Positions 1-6,797 of a stretch of 64,000 nucleotides of DNA are shown here, one piece after another. How positions within the stretch are numbered: the stretch's first letter is position 1; each line of letters begins with the position of its first letter. Origin of the DNA: Haloactinospora alba (lineage in GTDB: Bacteria; Actinomycetota; Actinomycetes; Streptosporangiales; Streptosporangiaceae); contig NZ_VFQC01000001.1 in NCBI RefSeq assembly GCF_006717075.1, forward strand, positions 496,001 to 560,000. Reading direction: 5' to 3'. The position numbers and the translations under genes are program-made. The notes under the pieces were generated by a model. It saw only the letters and a list, made by a program, of their open reading frames with translations, searched no databases and was not told the DNA's origin.

Positions 1-2
1 TG

Positions 3-536
3 CTTGCTCAGCTCCGAGCGGTACGGGAACCCGCCCGGGGCGGCGATACCGACGGCGGCCGCACCCAGCCGGGAAGCAAACCACCCGGAAGCCTGGCGGC
101 CGCGGACCTCCTCAACCACATCCGCCAGGACGCGGTCTCCGCGCGGATCCTGTTGCGTGACGCCAACAACCTGGACACCGGGACGCCGCGCCCGCTGGTC
201 GAAGAACTCCGCGGACTCGTCACCCTTGCGAGCACCCTGCCCGATGAGCACCCGGCTGTGACCACCGTGATCACCCAGCAGCGCCGCAACCGCAAACAGG
301 GCCGGGTGCTGCTCGGCTACGACGCGCCCGCTCGCCAGCTGCGTGATGTGGTGTGCCCAGACTGCGGCGGCACCCTCACCGTCCCCTCCGACGCCGACGG
401 CGACGTGCGCTGTGTCGGCCCCGGCGCGGTCGAAGGCCCCGCCGAACAGGGGCGCGCCTGGCCCGTGCGCGTACCCGGATGCGGCAACCTGTGGCGCCGC
501 CACGAATGGATCACTCTCCTTGACCACGCCTCATGA
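3..536 (+). CDS. Zinc-ribbon phage protein, 5' end cut by window
   Basis: The frame is open from the first bases of the window, so the true start lies upstream. About 177 residues are visible. The N-terminal half is helical and the C-terminal half has a CPDCGG knuckle followed by later cysteines (DVRCVG and GCGN), which suggests a treble-clef or zinc-ribbon fold. It is followed by a chain of tightly packed small genes typical of actinophage early regions. I recognise the general class (actinophage zinc-ribbon proteins of unknown role) but not a function. A TTG at 153 is an internal alternative start, unlikely because the coding pattern continues upstream of it. Confidence 0.65.
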   Translation, partial: LAQLRAVREPARGGDTDGGRTQPGSKPPGSLAAADLLNHIRQDAVSARILLRDANNLDTGTPRPLVEELRGLVTLASTLPDEHPAVTTVITQQRRNRKQGRVLLGYDAPARQLRDVVCPDCGGTLTVPSDADGDVRCVGPGAVEGPAEQGRAWPVRVPGCGNLWRRHEWITLLDHAS

Positions 537-567
537 CACACCACCCCGAACACGAAAGGATGACCCC

Positions 568-717
568 ATGAGCGAGGACCGCGGCCTGGCCGCGTGGAAC
601 GACGATGAGCTACACGGGCTCCACATCCAGAGAGTCGACGCGCAGCGTGCGGCGGCCATCGAGCGCGACGCGATCCGGCACCTATGTCTGACGATGCCGA
701 CGGGAGGCGCCCGATGA
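568..717 (+). CDS. Small helical phage protein, 49 aa
   Basis: A 49-residue protein starting at the ATG that follows a GAAAGGA ribosome-binding site. It is charged and predicted helical, with no cysteines or membrane segment. The stop overlaps the next start as ATGA, so translation of this and the next gene is probably coupled. No known domain is recognised. The coupling, the good Shine-Dalgarno sequence and the position in an overlapping series support it as a real gene. Confidence 0.6.
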   Translation: MSEDRGLAAWNDDELHGLHIQRVDAQRAAAIERDAIRHLCLTMPTGGAR

Positions 718-1094
718 GGCTGCTCAACACCATGCGGGCGATGATCCGCGACGCAGCCAAGATCCCGCAGCGCATAGCCCTCGGAGTAGCTCTCCAGGCC
801 GGCCACCGCACCCACCACTTGTTCACCGATCCCGCAGACATCGACGACGAGGCCCTGTGCTGGCGCTGCGGTGTCACATGGCCCTGCCACACCCTGGCCT
901 CCCTCGTCGGCCTGATGGATGCCACTGTGCGGCGCAACATCGCCCACGAGGTGATGGACGTCCACACCTGGGGTGATGGACTCGCGCAGCCAGCAGAGCA
1001 GTGCCGGGCCTGCCCGCCCGGCACCGCCTGGCCATGCGCCCACTGGGACCGAGCCGCGGACGTCATCAACGAGAACAGGGAGGTCCGGTCATGA
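714..1094 (+). CDS. Cysteine-rich phage protein of unknown function
   Basis: 126 residues from an ATG that overlaps the previous stop (ATGA), preceded by GGGAGG. An amphipathic N-terminal part is followed by three Cys/His pairs (CWRCG, WPCHT, CRACP with WPCAHW), probably zinc-binding and redundant in pattern. It ends with an ATGA overlap onto the next gene. Proteins with repeated WPCxx(H/W) motifs are common in actinophages and actinomycete mobile elements. The role is unknown; nucleic-acid or protein binding is only an inference. Confidence 0.62.
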   Translation: MRLLNTMRAMIRDAAKIPQRIALGVALQAGHRTHHLFTDPADIDDEALCWRCGVTWPCHTLASLVGLMDATVRRNIAHEVMDVHTWGDGLAQPAEQCRACPPGTAWPCAHWDRAADVINENREVRS

Positions 1095-1312
1095 CCCTCT
1101 GGATCAAGATCGACACCGCCGACACCGTCACCCGCAACCGCGCCACCAACGCCCTCGGCGCGATCCTCACCCTCGGCGGCGGCGCACTGGCCGCGTGGCT
1201 GTGGACCCTGGGCAGCTGGTGGATCGCCGGAGCCATCCCGTGCATCCTGGTCGCTCTAATCGGAGTGGTTGGGTTCTTCGCCGACCTGCAGAAGAAAGAC
1301 CGTACCGACTAA
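1091..1312 (+). CDS. Small two-helix membrane protein
   Basis: 73 residues. A short polar N-terminus is followed by two hydrophobic segments (roughly residues 22-42 and 45-65) rich in Ala, Leu, Trp and Gly, then a charged tail with KK and RTD. This looks like a small inner-membrane protein with both ends on the same side. The start overlaps the preceding stop as ATGA. It could be an early phage membrane protein such as a superinfection-exclusion factor, but that is inference; it lies far from the lysis cassette, which has its own holin-like genes. Confidence 0.6.
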   Translation: MTLWIKIDTADTVTRNRATNALGAILTLGGGALAAWLWTLGSWWIAGAIPCILVALIGVVGFFADLQKKDRTD

Positions 1313-1325
1313 GAAAGGCCACCGC

Positions 1326-1562
1326 ATGACCGAACCGTGGAGCGAGACCGACCCCCGGTACACGCTGGCAGAGGCCGAGCGCGAGTTGGCACACCGCAAA
1401 TGCCGGAACGAGGGCCACGACCTCGAACTCCTTGACCATCGCACTATGGGCGGCGACCACGCGCCCACCGGCGTTCACTGTGACCGGTGCGGTCGACACT
1501 GGCACATCAGTCCCGGAAGCGGCGGCATTAACCTCGGAGAGCAGGAAGCTGAACATGACTGA
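1326..1562 (+). CDS. Small zinc-ribbon protein, MTEPWS N-terminus
   Basis: 78 residues from the ATG after an AAGAAAGG ribosome-binding site. The C-terminal half carries CRNEGHD, then CDRCGRHW, a compact zinc-binding arrangement. The N-terminal six residues MTEPWS and the spacing to a Tyr-Thr pair are repeated at the start of the next gene, suggesting a local duplication of a gene start. Its stop lies just inside the next coding region (8-bp overlap). Function unknown. Confidence 0.62.
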   Translation: MTEPWSETDPRYTLAEAERELAHRKCRNEGHDLELLDHRTMGGDHAPTGVHCDRCGRHWHISPGSGGINLGEQEAEHD

Positions 1563-1902
1563 ACCGTGGAGTGGGGACGCCCAATACACGTACAAGGGGT
1601 CCGTCGCCGTCCGCCTCAGCGACGGTCGCGAAATTGAGGCGGACGGCGATCTTCGGCTTGGATGCGATTCGGACCCGTCCGCCCGTGTGTTCCTTTGGTA
1701 TTGGGGCGGAGACATCGCTTTCGGCGAGCTGTCGGACGCCCGTCAGGCGTTCAAACAAGACGAGATTGAAATCATCATGCCGGACGGGACGGCACGATCG
1801 GCGGTCCCGGTGGCCGTCAACCCCCCGGAACCCGCTGTAGAGATCAGCGGCGCCGGTCCCGCCCCATGGGATACCGGCATCGACGGAGCGGAGGATTCGT
1901 GA
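1555..1902 (+). CDS. Hypothetical phage protein, MTEPWS N-terminus
   Basis: 115 residues. It begins with MTEPWSG, the same leader as the upstream gene, then a beta-rich region (KGSVAVRLSDGREIEADG) and an acidic, proline-containing tail. It overlaps the previous gene by 8 bp and ends in a GTGA overlap with the following DUF6221 gene, so it belongs to the same translationally coupled set. No catalytic motif is visible and I do not recognise the family. Confidence 0.6.
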   Translation: MTEPWSGDAQYTYKGSVAVRLSDGREIEADGDLRLGCDSDPSARVFLWYWGGDIAFGELSDARQAFKQDEIEIIMPDGTARSAVPVAVNPPEPAVEISGAGPAPWDTGIDGAEDS

Positions 1903-2024
1903 CGATCGTGGAGTTCCTCCGGGCACGGCTACACGAGGACGAGGAGGCAGCGCGAGACGCCGTGACCATCGTAGAGTTCCTGGCCGAGCGCCTCGACGAA
2001 GACGAACGGGCGGCGCGTGCCGCA
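1899..2024 (+). repeat. 63-bp tandem direct repeat at gene start
   Basis: Two adjacent 63-bp units (1899-1961 and 1962-2024) each begin GTGAC, ATCGT and encode TIVEFL, a short basic stretch, then EDE and AAR. They keep reading frame, so the result is a 21-residue duplication in the DUF6221 protein. Most differences are synonymous or conservative, so the event is not very recent. Confidence 0.85.
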
Positions 2025-2474
2025 ATCGATCCCGAACGACCCGGCACGCACTGGCAGTGGATCGAGCCCTCCGACGACACCCCAGCCGAACCCGAGGACG
2101 GGTACCTGCGCGGCGCGTCGCTGCGCACCGTGGAGCGTTTCCCGACCTACCTCACCGAGAACTATCCCGAGCTTTACCAGGATCGTGACGGGCGCCTCCC
2201 CGCATTCGTCATCGACACCGCTGACGAACTGAGGTCTGGGGCTGCCGGCCACATCGCCCGCAACGGCCCCGCACGGGTGCTGGCCGAGGTCGAGGCCAAG
2301 CGGCGCATCGTCGCCCAGCATGCTCCCGTCCCCGTCAACTTCGGCGATGAGTACACCTGCACTACGTGCGCTCACTCGCCCACTTCGAAGGATCCGCAGC
2401 CATGCGGAACCCTCAAGCTCCTCGCTGCGGTCTACGCGGATCATCCCGACTACCGGAAGGAGTGGGCGCCGTGA
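1899..2474 (+). CDS. DUF6221 family protein with duplicated N-terminus
   Basis: 191 residues from a GTG that overlaps the preceding stop (GTGA). The protein matches the actinobacterial DUF6221 pattern: an opening VEFLRARLxEDE segment, a TPGPW-like region replaced here by THWQW, and a HIARxxPARVLAEVEAKRRI helix in the C-terminal half, then CTTC and a late cysteine. The family is common in Streptomyces prophages and has no known function. Unusually, the first 21 residues are a near copy of the next 21 (TIVEFL, then EDE and AAR). A second GTG at 1962 begins the second copy, so two starts are possible. Confidence 0.75.
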   Translation: MTIVEFLRARLHEDEEAARDAVTIVEFLAERLDEDERAARAAIDPERPGTHWQWIEPSDDTPAEPEDGYLRGASLRTVERFPTYLTENYPELYQDRDGRLPAFVIDTADELRSGAAGHIARNGPARVLAEVEAKRRIVAQHAPVPVNFGDEYTCTTCAHSPTSKDPQPCGTLKLLAAVYADHPDYRKEWAP

Positions 2475-2830
2475 AGGGCGATCGCCCCATCCCGGACCGC
2501 CAGTCCACGCCCCAGGAACCGCCCCCGCCGCTGCGCCGCCCGACCAGGGAGGACTACGCACGGGGCGGCGTCATCCCCGGCGCTGGCGCCACATCCGAGC
2601 GGTACATCGCCTTCGATCGCCACGTCAGCCCTGAGCACCGGCGCCGCTTCCTAGAGGAGGAGTTCGCCCGCCAGACGTGCAGCCACGAAGACGCGGCCCC
2701 CGTCGAGAGCATCGTCGACGGGGAGCTGCTGGCATGGCTGTGCCCCGACTGCGACACCCAGCTCCCGGCCGACCGGCGGGCATGGGCCGACCCGTACAGG
2801 CGCCCGCTCAACCCCGCGCCCAACCATTAG
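2471..2830 (+). CDS. Small zinc-binding phage protein
   Basis: 119 residues from a GTG overlapping the previous stop (GTGA). The N-terminus is proline-rich and basic. The C-terminal half has CSHED then LCPDCDTQLP, a plausible Zn site, followed by a DPYRRPLNP tail. It ends the overlapping early gene run and is followed by a noncoding stretch of 320 bp that contains the structured RNAs described below. Function unknown. Confidence 0.6.
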   Translation: MKGDRPIPDRQSTPQEPPPPLRRPTREDYARGGVIPGAGATSERYIAFDRHVSPEHRRRFLEEEFARQTCSHEDAAPVESIVDGELLAWLCPDCDTQLPADRRAWADPYRRPLNPAPNH

Positions 2831-2889
2831 TGGTCAACCCAAAACCCAGCCCCCGCTGCCGCCCCTTTCCTGCTACTGTGCCACCAGCA

Positions 2890-2957
2890 CCTCCCGGTGC
2901 GCCGACTCCGGTTACTTCTTGGCTGAATCACACCGGAGCCACCAAGATCTCGGGAGG
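2890..2957 (+). other. Nested inverted repeats, possible RNA leader
   Basis: Noncoding stretch with two nested perfect pairings: CCTCCCG at 2890-2896 with CGGGAGG at 2951-2957, and CTCCGG at 2906-2911 with CCGGAG at 2933-2938. It lies 6 bases upstream of the tRNA-like RNA and on the same strand. It could be an upstream module of the same transcript or an independent leader. I see no T-run, so a terminator is less likely. Confidence 0.45.
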
Positions 2958-2963
2958 ACACAA

Positions 2964-3117
2964 CTTCAGACGATGCGCCCGGTGCGCAGGAGACGGCTAC
3001 TTCGCCTTGAAAGCGGGTGGTTGCGGGTTCGAATCCCGTCGCCGGTTCGCCGGTGTAGCTCAATGGCAGAGCGCCTACGTACCGTCCCCGCCTTGATCTC
3101 GGGCGCATCACCTGAAG
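2964..3117 (+). ncRNA. yrlA: Y RNA (YrlA-like) with permuted tRNA-like domain
   Basis: The ends pair: CTTCAG (2964-2969) with CTGAAG (3112-3117), then a 2x2 internal loop, then GATGCGCCC (2972-2980) with GGGCGCATC (3101-3109). Inside is a tRNA-like core in circularly permuted order. A canonical T arm (GCGGG-TTCGAAT-CCCGT, 3023-3039) comes first. An acceptor-like 6-bp stem closed by a TTCG loop (3040-3055) follows, then TA and a canonical D arm (GCTC-AATGGCA-GAGC, 3058-3072). Bacterial Y RNAs of the YrlA class are known to carry a Ro-binding stem and a tRNA-mimicking domain and to be encoded beside Ro60 homologues. The TROVE gene begins 34 bases downstream. The exact transcript ends are inferred. 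Confidence 0.82.
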
Positions 3118-3120
3118 AAG

Positions 3121-3150
3121 GCTCCTCCCCGCGCGGAAGGAGCTCTCTTT
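3121..3150 (+). promoter_or_regulatory. Hairpin covering the TROVE gene ribosome-binding site
   Basis: GCTCCT (3121-3126) pairs with AGGAGC (3138-3143), extended by CC/GG after one mismatch, with a CGCGC loop. The right arm contains the AAGGAG Shine-Dalgarno sequence of the TROVE gene, and CTCTTT follows. It could end the Y RNA as a weak terminator and at the same time mask the ribosome-binding site of the downstream gene. Confidence 0.55.
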
Positions 3151-4728
3151 ATGGCCAAGTTCAACACCGCCGGCGCCCGCCCCTCGGGACGCGGCCCCAT
3201 CGCCTCCGAGCAGGCCCCCTCGGGGCGCACGCATGAAGGCGCGCCCGGATACGCCCGCGACACCCGCTCGGAACTGTTCCTGCTCGCGGTGTCCAACATG
3301 GTCGGAGAGCAGACCTTCTACGAGGACGCCGACACCCGCGACACCCGGTTCCGCGCGCTCGCCCGTGAGATCGCGGTGTCCGACCCCGAGTGGTTCACCG
3401 GCTTCGGCGGTTGGCTGCGCGGCGAAGGCAACATGCGCACCGCCTCCATCGTCGCCGCCCTGGAAGGCGCCAAGGCCCGCACCGACGCCGAGGAGCACGG
3501 CCACTCCCGCCAGATGGTGGCCGCGGCCCTGCAGCGCGCCGACGAGCCCGGCGAGGCCCTGGCCTACTGGACCACCCGCTACGGCCGGACCGTCCCCAAG
3601 CCCGTCAAGCGCGGCATCGCCGACGCCGTTGGACGCCTGTACAACGAGCGGTCGATGATCAAGTACGACACCACCTCGAAGGGGTTCCGCTTCGGCGACG
3701 TCCTCAACCTCGTCCACGCCTCACCCGACGCGGCCAAGCCGTGGCAGGGGCACCTGTTCCAGTACGCGCACGACCGGCGCCACGACCGCGGCACCGTGCC
3801 CGATCCGGACACGCTGCCGGTGCTGGCCCGCAACCTCGCGTTCCCTGAGTTCCTGGAGGCTGACCCGACCATCCTCCTCGACCCCGACGAGCTGAAACGC
3901 GCCGGACTGACATGGGAAGCGGCGCTGTCGATGGCCGGCGACAAGGTCGACAAGACCAAGCTATGGGAAGCGTTCATCCCATCCATGGGCTACATGGCCC
4001 TACTGCGCAACCTCCGCAACTTCGACCAGACCGGAGTCTCCGACGAAGTCGCGCAGCAGGTCGCCGCCCGGCTGGCCGACCCCGAGCAGGTCGCGCGCTC
4101 CCGCCAGTTCCCCATGCGGTTCCTCGCGGCCTACCGAAACGCCCCGAGCCTGCGGTGGGGCCACGCCCTGGACAAGGCGCTGCACGCGTCCCTGGGCAAT
4201 GTCCCCGAGCTGGGAGGCCGCACGTTGGTGCTGGTCGACCGGTCCGGATCCATGCAGTCGCGGCTGTCGGAGCGCTCGGACCTGAACCGCGCCGACGCCG
4301 CCGCGATCTTCGGGTCCGCACTCGCGATGCGGTGCCAGAACGCCGACCTGGTCGAGTTCGGCACCCGGTCAGCGCCGGTCACCGTGGCCCGCGGGGACTC
4401 GCTGCTGCGCGTCATCGACCGGTTCAACTGGATGGGCGGAACCAACACCGCCGACGCGGTGCGCGCCCACTTCCGCAGCCACGACCGCGTGGTGATCGTG
4501 ACCGACGAGCAGGCATGGGGCGGGTGGTACGGCAGCGACCCGACCACGCAGGTGCCGGAATCGGTGCCGGTGTACACGTGGAACCTGGCCGGGTACCGGT
4601 ACGGTCATGGCCCTTCGGGTGAGGGCAACCGGCACACCTTCGGCGGCCTGTCCGACGCCGCGTTCCGCATGATCCCACTGATCGAAGCGGGACAGCGGGC
4701 CGCGTGGCCGTGGGAGCAGACGGCATAA
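3151..4728 (+). CDS. rsr: TROVE/vWA domain protein, Ro60-like (Rsr)
   Basis: 525 residues, ATG with AAGGAG 8 bases upstream. Residues about 35-340 match the TROVE module of Ro60 (helical repeats with FLLAVSNMVGE, FGGWLRGEGNMRTAS and a long HEAT-like stretch through MRFLAAYRNAP). Residues about 355-520 form a von Willebrand A domain with the MIDAS motif DRSGSM at 363-368, a later GGTNT and VTDEQ. Ro60 proteins are ring-shaped RNA chaperones that bind misfolded RNA in the central hole and Y RNA on the outer surface; in Deinococcus, Ro and a Y RNA tether to PNPase. Length equals the usual family length. A Y RNA gene lies immediately upstream, giving a complete RNP cassette on a prophage. TROVE genes occur in some actinophages, so the phage location is unusual but not unprecedented. 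Confidence 0.92.
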   Translation: MAKFNTAGARPSGRGPIASEQAPSGRTHEGAPGYARDTRSELFLLAVSNMVGEQTFYEDADTRDTRFRALAREIAVSDPEWFTGFGGWLRGEGNMRTASIVAALEGAKARTDAEEHGHSRQMVAAALQRADEPGEALAYWTTRYGRTVPKPVKRGIADAVGRLYNERSMIKYDTTSKGFRFGDVLNLVHASPDAAKPWQGHLFQYAHDRRHDRGTVPDPDTLPVLARNLAFPEFLEADPTILLDPDELKRAGLTWEAALSMAGDKVDKTKLWEAFIPSMGYMALLRNLRNFDQTGVSDEVAQQVAARLADPEQVARSRQFPMRFLAAYRNAPSLRWGHALDKALHASLGNVPELGGRTLVLVDRSGSMQSRLSERSDLNRADAAAIFGSALAMRCQNADLVEFGTRSAPVTVARGDSLLRVIDRFNWMGGTNTADAVRAHFRSHDRVVIVTDEQAWGGWYGSDPTTQVPESVPVYTWNLAGYRYGHGPSGEGNRHTFGGLSDAAFRMIPLIEAGQRAAWPWEQTA

Positions 4729-4785
4729 GCCGACCGGCGTGCACATCGACTCGCGCCCGCCCTGACCATCAGTGATCATGGGGGC

Positions 4786-4995
4786 ATGAGACCGCGCCTC
4801 GTCGACATCCACGCCGCCGCCGCATGGACCGGACGCCCGGTGCGCACCCTCTACCGGTGGCACCACACAGGCCGCATCACCCGATGGGCACGTCGTGGCA
4901 CCCGCATGTTCGATCTCCGCGAGCTGCCGGAGAAGTCGAGTCCGTACCAACGGGCACCACAAAAGGTTGGCGTACAGACCCGCCTACCTGCTTGA
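4786..4995 (+). CDS. Small helix-turn-helix protein
   Basis: 69 residues from ATG at 4786. Residues 4-45 read as a winged HTH of the MerR/excisionase type: an AAAWTGRPVRTLYRW recognition region followed by HHTGRITRWARRGTRMFDLREL. Such proteins lie just upstream of HNH and terminase genes in many actinophages and are probably DNA-binding, but a regulatory, excision or packaging role cannot be told apart here. No strong Shine-Dalgarno is visible. A terminator follows at 5042. Confidence 0.68.
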   Translation: MRPRLVDIHAAAAWTGRPVRTLYRWHHTGRITRWARRGTRMFDLRELPEKSSPYQRAPQKVGVQTRLPA

Positions 4996-5041
4996 CCCTT
5001 GTGGCACTCTAGAAACGTACAATCTCATACCTGTACCTGAA

Positions 5042-5068
5042 CGCCCCTGGTCACACCGGGGGCGTTTT
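5042..5068 (+). terminator. Intrinsic terminator after HTH gene
   Basis: CGCCCC (5042-5047) pairs with GGGGCG (5059-5064), with inner GGT/ACC pairing, followed by TTTT. It ends the early transcript. Bases 5069-5313 up to the HNH gene are GC-rich and hold no convincing gene; the region may hold a promoter or the packaging site, but I see no diagnostic motif. Confidence 0.75.
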
Positions 5069-5313
5069 CATGCTCCCCGTTTGGCGGGCGGGGACGCGGT
5101 CGAGCGCCCCGGGCCTATCTGACGCCTGGGGCGCTCCCGCACACCATCCCGGCCACCACCAACCAGGGACCCGCCGCAACTGGGAACCCGGCGTCACCCA
5201 CACCGGCCTTCGCTACCCCACACCACAAGCCCACCGCCCACACCCCACCGCAACTCAGCGCGAACTACTACCGCGGCTCAACCACACACAGCAGCGCGCC
5301 ACCCACGAGCGAG

Positions 5314-5625
5314 GTGACACCAGTGACCACGCTCAACCACAACTACAGACAAGGACGCTCCGGCAGACCACTCGCACGCGCCAAGGCTCGACTCAAGCGC
5401 GAAGGCAGCAACGTCTGCTGGTTGTGCGGACGCAGCATCGACGTGAGCTTGCCGTCGACGTCGCCGATGAGCTGGACGCTCGATCACGCGATTCCACTCA
5501 GCGTTCGACCTGACCTCGCGCTCGACCCGAGCAACCACCGCGAGGCACATCGCCGCTGCAACTCCACCCGCGGCAACCGCACCGATGTCACCTGGCCCAA
5601 ACAGGCCAACAGCCGCAACTGGTAG
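5314..5625 (+). CDS. HNH endonuclease, first copy
   Basis: 103 residues with a GTG start (a second GTG at 5323 is possible). The core is CWLCG, then LDHAIPLS, NHREAHRRCN and RGNR, the pattern of a Cys-containing HNH fold. Small HNH nucleases next to the terminase genes assist DNA packaging in cos-type siphoviruses such as HK97. The gene lies between a terminator and a second HNH gene, 0.9 kb upstream of the terminase small subunit, so a packaging role is likely. It lacks one of the usual four zinc cysteines in a clear CxxC pair, which may be provided by CN. Confidence 0.8.
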   Translation: MTPVTTLNHNYRQGRSGRPLARAKARLKREGSNVCWLCGRSIDVSLPSTSPMSWTLDHAIPLSVRPDLALDPSNHREAHRRCNSTRGNRTDVTWPKQANSRNW

Positions 5626-5824
5626 GCCACCAGGGCCAGGGCAGGCGGGGGCAGAGCACCCACACCCACACCCCACCGCCCATACCCCCTACCCCCACCC
5701 CCATACGGGGGGCCATGACCAGCGGAAACACGATTCTGATTGAGCCCGCCGCCCACGTGATCACGCCCCCCCTCAACTTTCAGGACCCCAACTCTGGTCA
5801 TCCGGCGGCTAGCTACCGTCGGTA

Positions 5825-5858
5825 GGAAGGCTCCAGTTCTCCCGGACTGGGGCCTTCC
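5825..5858 (+). terminator. 13-bp perfect hairpin upstream of second HNH gene
   Basis: Bases 5825-5837 pair without mismatch with 5846-5858 around an 8-base loop, ending in CTTCC. The sequence after it is not T-rich. It may end transcription from the first HNH gene or shape the leader of the next gene, whose start is 20 bases downstream. The 250-bp gap it sits in otherwise contains low-complexity CCCAC tracts. Confidence 0.5.
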
Positions 5859-5877
5859 GTATATCCGGGAGAAACCA

Positions 5878-6492
5878 ATGCCTCGTATGTTGCCGTGTTC
5901 GGTGTGTAGCGCGTTGCGCTACGTCGGAGAAGGATCGCTCGCTGACGAGTCCGTGATCTGCCGTGATTGTCGTCGGAAAGCGCGGGAACGGACGTGCTTA
6001 TGGTGCGGAGCCTTGTTCGTAGCTTCCCGGCCAGGTCGGGGGTCCTATTGTTCTCGGGCGTGCTGCGGGAAGGCGAAGAACGGAACGACGGTCTCTCCAG
6101 CAGTGATTCGCCCCCGGCCATGCGCCGATTGCGGCGCGGAGGTACGTAACTCCGCGAACACCCCGCTGTGTGAAGGGTGCGCGAAGATACGAGAGAGCGC
6201 GCGGTGTGTCCGCAAGAATCGGACGCGGCGCGCTCTGCAACGCGGAGCGCAGGCGGAACGTTACACGCTTGAGGAGATCGCTTCCCGCGATAAACGCACC
6301 TGCCAGTTGTGCGGCAAGCGCGTCGCCATGGCCAGGAAGTATCCGGATCCGAAGTCGCCAGTCATCGACCACATCATCCCGATCGTCGAAGGCGGCGACG
6401 ATGTTCGTGCGAACGTCCAGCTCGCTCACTTCGTGTGCAACTCCCGTAAGGGAGCTCACCCTGCGGGGGAACAGCTCGCGCTGATCGGCTAG
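5878..6492 (+). CDS. HNH endonuclease with N-terminal zinc knuckles
   Basis: 204 residues. The first 110 residues hold four Cys knuckles (CSVCSA, CRDC, CLWCG with YCSRAC, CADCG with CEGC). Residues about 140-195 are the HNH core: CQLCG, VIDHIIPIVEGG, NVQLAHFVCNSRKG. The DH and N positions needed for metal binding and catalysis are present. The HNH domain is classic, and the extra zinc modules probably give DNA specificity. With terminase small and large subunits immediately downstream, it fits the packaging-associated nuclease. Codon use is less GC-biased than its neighbours, suggesting a separate origin. Confidence 0.85.
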   Translation: MPRMLPCSVCSALRYVGEGSLADESVICRDCRRKARERTCLWCGALFVASRPGRGSYCSRACCGKAKNGTTVSPAVIRPRPCADCGAEVRNSANTPLCEGCAKIRESARCVRKNRTRRALQRGAQAERYTLEEIASRDKRTCQLCGKRVAMARKYPDPKSPVIDHIIPIVEGGDDVRANVQLAHFVCNSRKGAHPAGEQLALIG

Positions 6493-6500
6493 GAGGCGCT

Positions 6501-6797
6501 GTGGTCGAGGACAAGATTCGCGCGGAGCTGGAATCTCTCGGCGCTCCACAGCACGAGCCGGGCCTGTGTGCACTGGCGATCACGTTGGCCGCGCGCCTGG
6601 ATGAGGCCGGCAGCCGGGATTCGTCGGCGCTGTCGCGGGAGCTGCGGGAGACCGTCGCCAAGATCAAGACCTCAGTGCAGAACGCGGAGACGGGGAAGGA
6701 GTCACGCCTTGACGATCTCGCCGCCCGCCGCGCTGCTCGGGCATCAGGAACCGCGGATTCTGAGCTCCCCACCTCGGGTGAGCACGGCGGGGGATGA
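6501..6797 (+). CDS. Terminase small subunit-like protein
   Basis: 98 residues, GTG start with AGGAGG just upstream. All-helical, with ALAITLAARLDEA, SRELRETVAKI and a C-terminal LDDLAARRAARASG tail. This is the shape of small proteins found directly before large terminases in actinophages and annotated as small subunits that recognise phage DNA. It overlaps the large-subunit start by 89 bp. No clear HTH is visible, so the assignment rests mainly on position and size. Confidence 0.65.
   Translation: MVEDKIRAELESLGAPQHEPGLCALAITLAARLDEAGSRDSSALSRELRETVAKIKTSVQNAETGKESRLDDLAARRAARASGTADSELPTSGEHGGG

Noticed and set aside
3001-3073. Possible ordinary tRNA (T arm, anticodon-like TGA loop at 3006-3012)
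   Set aside because: No 5' acceptor strand upstream pairs with 3040-3046. The pairing partner lies downstream, which gives a permuted Y RNA-type fold, not a normal tRNA.
6568-6708. Upstream extension of the terminase large subunit
   Set aside because: It overlaps the small subunit gene; TTG 6709 has a strong ribosome-binding site.
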